Below are positions 62,983 through 64,000 of a DNA stretch of 64,000 nucleotides, in pieces. The DNA comes from Mastigamoeba balamuthi (taxonomy: Eukaryota; Evosea; Mastigamoebida; Mastigamoebidae), in contig CACRSC010000136.1 of the NCBI GenBank assembly GCA_902651635.1, positions 86,109 to 150,108 on the forward strand, written 5' to 3'. The notes beneath the pieces were generated by a model. The model was not told where the DNA came from. It saw only the letters and a list, made by a program, of their open reading frames with translations, and did not search any database. Positions within the stretch are counted from its first letter, which is position 1, and each line of letters begins with the position of its first letter. Position numbers and translations under genes: made by a program.

Positions 62983-64000
62983 TCCCCCTGGATCTCCTTG
63001 TGATGTGTTTGTTCTTTGTGTTTGTTGTTGGTTTGTGCAGTAATGAGAAGCGTGCGAATAAAAACCCCAGCCACAACCGATATTGGTGCAGCAGACGTGC
63101 AGGAAACGTTCACGAAATCAGCCGCCTGAGACTGGCACTGTACGTCAGAGGGTCCGCTTTTCAAGACCCCTTCTGTGCACATAAATGACGTCGGTCTTTT
63201 TTCTCTTTATCCACTTCCTATTGATTTTTCGTGCACCTCCTGCGCGGTCTGTCCATGCGCACGGGGGTGTCGGTGCGGCGGAGGGCTACCCCCCGCCGTG
63301 TGGAGCCCTCTGCTGCTTGGTCGCCGCTGTTCCCGGCTCTGTGTCTGTGCGGGATTCACTTTTATTTCGTGTTTCTGAGTAACGGTTATCTCCGGTTTTC
63401 GATGTTGCTCAGCACGAGTCACGCCCGCTTACTCTGTGTGAACCCCCCAGCCCGCTCCGGTGGACAGAGGTGGGGGAATGGCCACGCGGTTCTCTGGGTC
63501 CTCTGGGACGAGTGGCATTCGCACTAGGCGCTGCCCTCTTCGTGGAGAGACAAGCCCTGTGTTGTGGGCCATACTTCCCTCCCTCGGCGCACACGGAGTA
63601 ACAAGAGCCAACATCTTCAGCTCAGGGCACACCACTCTCAAACACTGTGTCCCGGCCCTGGTTCCCCCACCGGTGCTCGGTGCGCTCCAGAGCATTGGCT
63701 CTGGTAGGCGGCAGAGCCAAAGGGTTTGGGGCACACAGCCCAGATGAACCGTGGTCCCGCCCGCCAGGCTGGTGGGGCGGTGTGCGGCGCAGGCTGCAGT
63801 GACTCGGGTGAGTGTCATTCGGCACTAATGCGAGCATCGCCCGCTGGACTTCTGTCCGCATTTGATGTCGGTGAAATGAGGACGAAACGGGCAGTTGACG
63901 TTCTGGGTGTGGGGGTGTCGTGTTGATGGAAATTCAAGGACCAATTGGGCGGCTGCCGTGGACACGGGGTGAGTATCTCCAGAACACACACATTGCGAAT
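62983..64000. other. 5' flank of GH16 and unassigned sequence to the window end
   Basis: A TTTTTATTCG string on the minus strand lies about 80 bp before the GH16 start. Further right, several frames of 60-130 codons on both strands lack family features. A gene entering from the right cannot be excluded. Confidence 0.4.

Noticed and set aside
63429-63818. 129-codon minus-strand frame near the window end
   Set aside because: No family motif, overlapping frames on the opposite strand of similar length; likely chance.
1-64000. CRISPR arrays, bacterial operons or ribosome-binding sites
   Set aside because: Spliceosomal introns, signal-anchor proteins and eukaryote-only families (EMC, NRDE2, TBC, RasGEF) show a nuclear genome; no regularly spaced direct repeats of CRISPR type were seen.

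Overview
This is a nuclear window from a GC-rich, intron-bearing protist. Most genes are strongly GC-rich and cut by short introns of about 60-390 nt. Coding stretches alternate with AT-richer islands near 2.4-6.8, 15.5-16.8, 21.4-22.0, 28.3-29.5, 37.7-38.5, 46.8-51.9 and 61.0-61.4 kb. The gene content (RasGEF with helical-bundle N-terminus, RCC1-TBC protein, VIT/vWA protein, NRDE2, EMC8/9, LRR and CCP-like receptor) fits a free-living amoebozoan such as an archamoeba. That placement is inference; nothing in the window proves it.

Layout. 0-2.4 kb: M3 metallopeptidase (-). 2.4-6.8 kb: AT-richer island with a DDE transposase-like gene (+) and a glycosyltransferase-like membrane protein (-). 6.9-15.4 kb (-): LRR protein, TEX47-like protein with a BLUF-like fold, possible LIN37-like protein, RasGEF. 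16.8-19.5 kb: LRR/CCP-like receptor (-). 20.1-21.3 kb: short-chain dehydrogenase (+). 22-28.3 kb: hypothetical (-), RCC1-TBC Rab-GAP (-), divergent LPAAT-type acyltransferase (+). 29-44.5 kb: SAP-like ORF (+), hypothetical (-), adenosine deaminase-like (-), EMC8/9 (-), papain-like protease (-), roadblock-like protein (-), DUF229 phosphatase/sulfatase-like membrane protein (-), NRDE2 (+). 45.6-46.7 kb: decayed PP2C phosphatase. 47-48.4 kb: four-exon hypothetical (-). 48.4-51.5 kb: cluster of compact unknown ORFs in an AT-richer island. 52.1-55.2 kb: F-box-like/ankyrin-variant/UBR-finger protein (+). 56-59.5 kb: VIT/vWA protein (+). 59.7-60.7 kb: hypothetical (-). 61.4-63.0 kb: secreted GH16 glucanase with fascin-like module (-).

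The genes do not form a pathway; they are ordinary eukaryotic neighbours. Several act in signalling and trafficking (RasGEF, TBC, roadblock, PP2C). Others act at the membrane or outside the cell (EMC8/9, LPAAT, DUF229, papain-like, GH16, receptor).

The most unusual signals concern genome architecture and novel domains. Six introns whose flanking exons join in a consistent phase begin with GC instead of GT. Introns of unrelated genes share short motifs (TCAATTGA palindromes, TGATNCGACTTTT, GTCACGCCACGTCA, GATATC-rich strings), often tandemly multiplied, suggesting introner-like or satellite spread. A ten-copy ankyrin variant with a fixed PPY-S/C-LG signature is fused to a UBR-type zinc finger, with decayed finger copies on both sides. 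A two-copy family of SAP-like proteins with acidic tails lies in AT-rich islands. No tRNA, rRNA or CRISPR features were found.
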